Below, piece after piece: positions 62,461-64,000 of a stretch of DNA of 64,000 bases; position 1 is the stretch's first letter, and each line of letters begins with the position of its first letter. The notes under the pieces are model-generated. The model was not told the origin of the DNA and made no database searches. It was given only the letters and a program-made list of their open reading frames with translations. The DNA is from Pseudoflavonifractor_A sp022772585. GTDB lineage: Bacteria; Bacillota; Clostridia; Oscillospirales; Oscillospiraceae. Location: positions 1 through 64,000 of the forward strand of contig NZ_JBQHUB010000016.1 of the NCBI RefSeq assembly GCF_052065415.1, in the 5' to 3' direction. Made by a program: the position numbers and the translations under genes.

Positions 62461-64000
62461 ATGCGAAAACGAATCACATCTCTGTTTTTAACGCTGGCGC
62501 TGATGCTGACCCTCATCCCCGCGAGCCTGACCACCACAGCGGAGGCCTACCTGCCGACGCCCAACCCGAACACTCCCCACAGCAACAACGGCTGGGTCGA
62601 GCTTAACGGCCCGCTTGGCGTTGCCGCATTGAAGGAATACCTCAAGGACGAAAACAACACCTGGTACATGCGGCTGACCGGCAACATTTCGCTGGACGAT
62701 GACAGTTTTGAAGGCATCACCGTCAAGGGAACCAAGTACCTTGACCTGAACGGCTATTCCGTCGATGTCAATAGAGACGGGGGAAAAGAGCTGACGCTGT
62801 TCGAGGTGCCGGAAGGCTCCACCATCGTGGTCTGCGACTCCCGCGGCGGCGGCAGAATCCACTACGACGGATACCTGGACATGGATCAGAGTTGCAACAG
62901 CGAAGGTGGTCAGGTCAAGTTTAGAGCCATTCGCAACCTGTTCCATGTGGAGGGCACGATGATCCTCAACGGCGGCGAGCTGGACGGCGGCCGCTCCAAG
63001 CAGGTCTGGGTAACCTATTCCCATGCCGCCGGTAGTGCCGACTACTATACCGGCTATGTGCGCCAGCAGCTCTACGCCACGGGCATTGATGTCGATGGCG
63101 GCACGCTGATCATGAACGGCGGCTCGGTCTGCGGCCGCGGCGATTACCGGGACGCTATTTATGCTTGGAACAGCGGCACTGTGGTCATCAACGGCGGCCG
63201 CATCCTCGGCCTCGGCGGTGCAAACGCGCTGCGTTGCCGCGACTATCAGCCGCCCAGCGTAAGCATCCGCGGCGGCTACTTTGAGACCCGCAAGATCGAC
63301 AAGGAGCACTGCGGCAGGTATCCCGGTGCAGCGCATTCTTCGCCGCATTATGTTTATGAAGAAGGAAGATACGGCGATGTGAACGTGAAGGAGGAGCACC
63401 TCTATCCGGGCGCGAAGCTGTCCACAGGCTCCCACAGCGCCACGGTCTCCCCGCCCACCAACGTCAAGACGAACTATGTCAAGCTCGCCACCACCAACAG
63501 CAACATCTATAACCCCAACATCGAGGGCAGCGGCACGGTCAGGCTGACCGGGTACACCCCCTATTACACCGAGGACAACTCGTGGGGCAAGCTCTTTGAG
63601 CAGCAGTACCTCGGCACGACCGGCACGGGCTACACCCCATATTATATCTTCGCCATCTACGACAAGGACGGCAAGCGCGTATCCGACGAGATCGTGGATG
63701 TGTTCACGCCGGGCACGCAGCCCGGCCGGACGGTGAAGGTGAGCGACTTTAAGGCCAAGAGCGGCGGCGAGCTCAAGCTCGACTTCCTCAAGCCCTACAC
63801 GCTGCGCTGCACCGTGGGCGAGACGCTCAGCACCACGCAGGAGTACACCGCCTCGTACTACAACGAGTGGAGCTTCATGAAGGACGTGGTGGACATGAGC
63901 GGCATCACGATAGACGGCGAGGTCTGGCAGGCCGACTCCTCGGATGGCGACACGGCGGACTTCATCATGAGGCCCACGGTGACGAACTCCACGAACTTCT
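62461..64000 (+). CDS. Secreted beta-helix protein (3' end beyond window)
   Basis: The frame is open from the ATG at 62461 to the window edge, at least 513 residues. It has a signal peptide (MRKRITSLFLTLALMLTLIPASLTTTAEA) and beta-helix-like repeats (TMILNGGELDGGRS, GTLIMNGGSVCGRGD, GTVVINGGRILGLGG). Later parts are beta-rich without a recognised domain. The architecture parallels the dockerin protein at the left end; whether it also ends in a dockerin or SLH module cannot be seen. AAAGGAGGAC lies upstream. Confidence 0.85.
   Translation, partial: MRKRITSLFLTLALMLTLIPASLTTTAEAYLPTPNPNTPHSNNGWVELNGPLGVAALKEYLKDENNTWYMRLTGNISLDDDSFEGITVKGTKYLDLNGYSVDVNRDGGKELTLFEVPEGSTIVVCDSRGGGRIHYDGYLDMDQSCNSEGGQVKFRAIRNLFHVEGTMILNGGELDGGRSKQVWVTYSHAAGSADYYTGYVRQQLYATGIDVDGGTLIMNGGSVCGRGDYRDAIYAWNSGTVVINGGRILGLGGANALRCRDYQPPSVSIRGGYFETRKIDKEHCGRYPGAAHSSPHYVYEEGRYGDVNVKEEHLYPGAKLSTGSHSATVSPPTNVKTNYVKLATTNSNIYNPNIEGSGTVRLTGYTPYYTEDNSWGKLFEQQYLGTTGTGYTPYYIFAIYDKDGKRVSDEIVDVFTPGTQPGRTVKVSDFKAKSGGELKLDFLKPYTLRCTVGETLSTTQEYTASYYNEWSFMKDVVDMSGITIDGEVWQADSSDGDTADFIMRPTVTNSTNF

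Overview
The window reads as a chromosome or large element segment of a Gram-positive, high-GC gut Clostridium-type bacterium, most like the Oscillospiraceae (Flavonifractor/Oscillibacter relatives). Signs are Shine-Dalgarno sites with AGGAGG cores, sigma-A promoters with 17-bp spacers, SLH and dockerin surface proteins, 7TM sensor kinases, a prokaryotic E2-family-D gene and AbiE/PIN toxin-antitoxin pairs. The assignment is inference from gene content, not from a marker gene; I see no rRNA, tRNA or CRISPR array.

Layout. (1) 1-9.2 kb, minus strand: a sensory operon (7TM protein, histidine kinase, NarL-type response regulator), then a separately promoted pseudo-receiver, two unknown genes and a secreted beta-helix protein ending in a dockerin-like module, cut by the window start. 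(2) 9.2-23.3 kb, minus: operon 1, 16 genes. In transcription order: JAB/JAMM protein, ThiF-like E1, DnaN-like clamp, small Cys protein, bactofilin-like protein, unknowns, N6-type DNA methyltransferase, prokaryotic E2 family D, Rad52-family annealing protein, SbcC/Rad50-like ATPase, primase-like protein, DUF6744-like protein. (3) 23.5-28.8 kb: an SLH surface protein behind a TetR regulator, and a PIN toxin-antitoxin pair. (4) 28.9-39.8 kb, minus: operon 2, 12 genes: helicase, a second DnaN-like clamp, zinc proteins, a sigma-region-2-like protein, MoxR ATPase, SSB and a VWA protein. (5) 40-44 kb: SLOG protein/XRE repressor pair, AbiEi/AbiEii, and remnants of a group II intron and an IS66 transposase. 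(6) 44.2-51.4 kb: a 1962-residue SLH protein with candidate LytTR sites at its promoter next to a LytTR regulator. (7) 51.7-54.8 kb: ECF sigma factor, anti-sigma factor and lipoprotein. (8) 54.8-57.8 kb: recombinase and conjugative-element remnants, an acetyltransferase, an XRE repressor with three operator copies. (9) 57.9-64 kb: solute-binding lipoprotein with a membrane LuxR regulator, then zinc-ribbon proteins, a second pseudo-receiver and a second secreted beta-helix protein cut by the window end.

The main system is operons 1 and 2. They share a near-identical leader (promoter, three tandem repeats, hairpin with T-run), each carries a DnaN-like clamp, and the first gene of each encodes a clamp-binding-like motif (QVSLF in the JAB protein, QLSLF at the helicase C-terminus). 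Twelve of the 28 encoded proteins end in Ala-Ala, which I see in no other complete protein here. Together they look like one co-regulated DNA replication/repair apparatus coupled to an E1-E2-JAB ubiquitin-like pathway, related to the PRTRC systems, but with no recognisable ubiquitin-like protein. The second notable signal is a structured element with compensatory base changes in front of both the sensory operon and the zinc-ribbon/pseudo-receiver operon, linking the two ends of the window.
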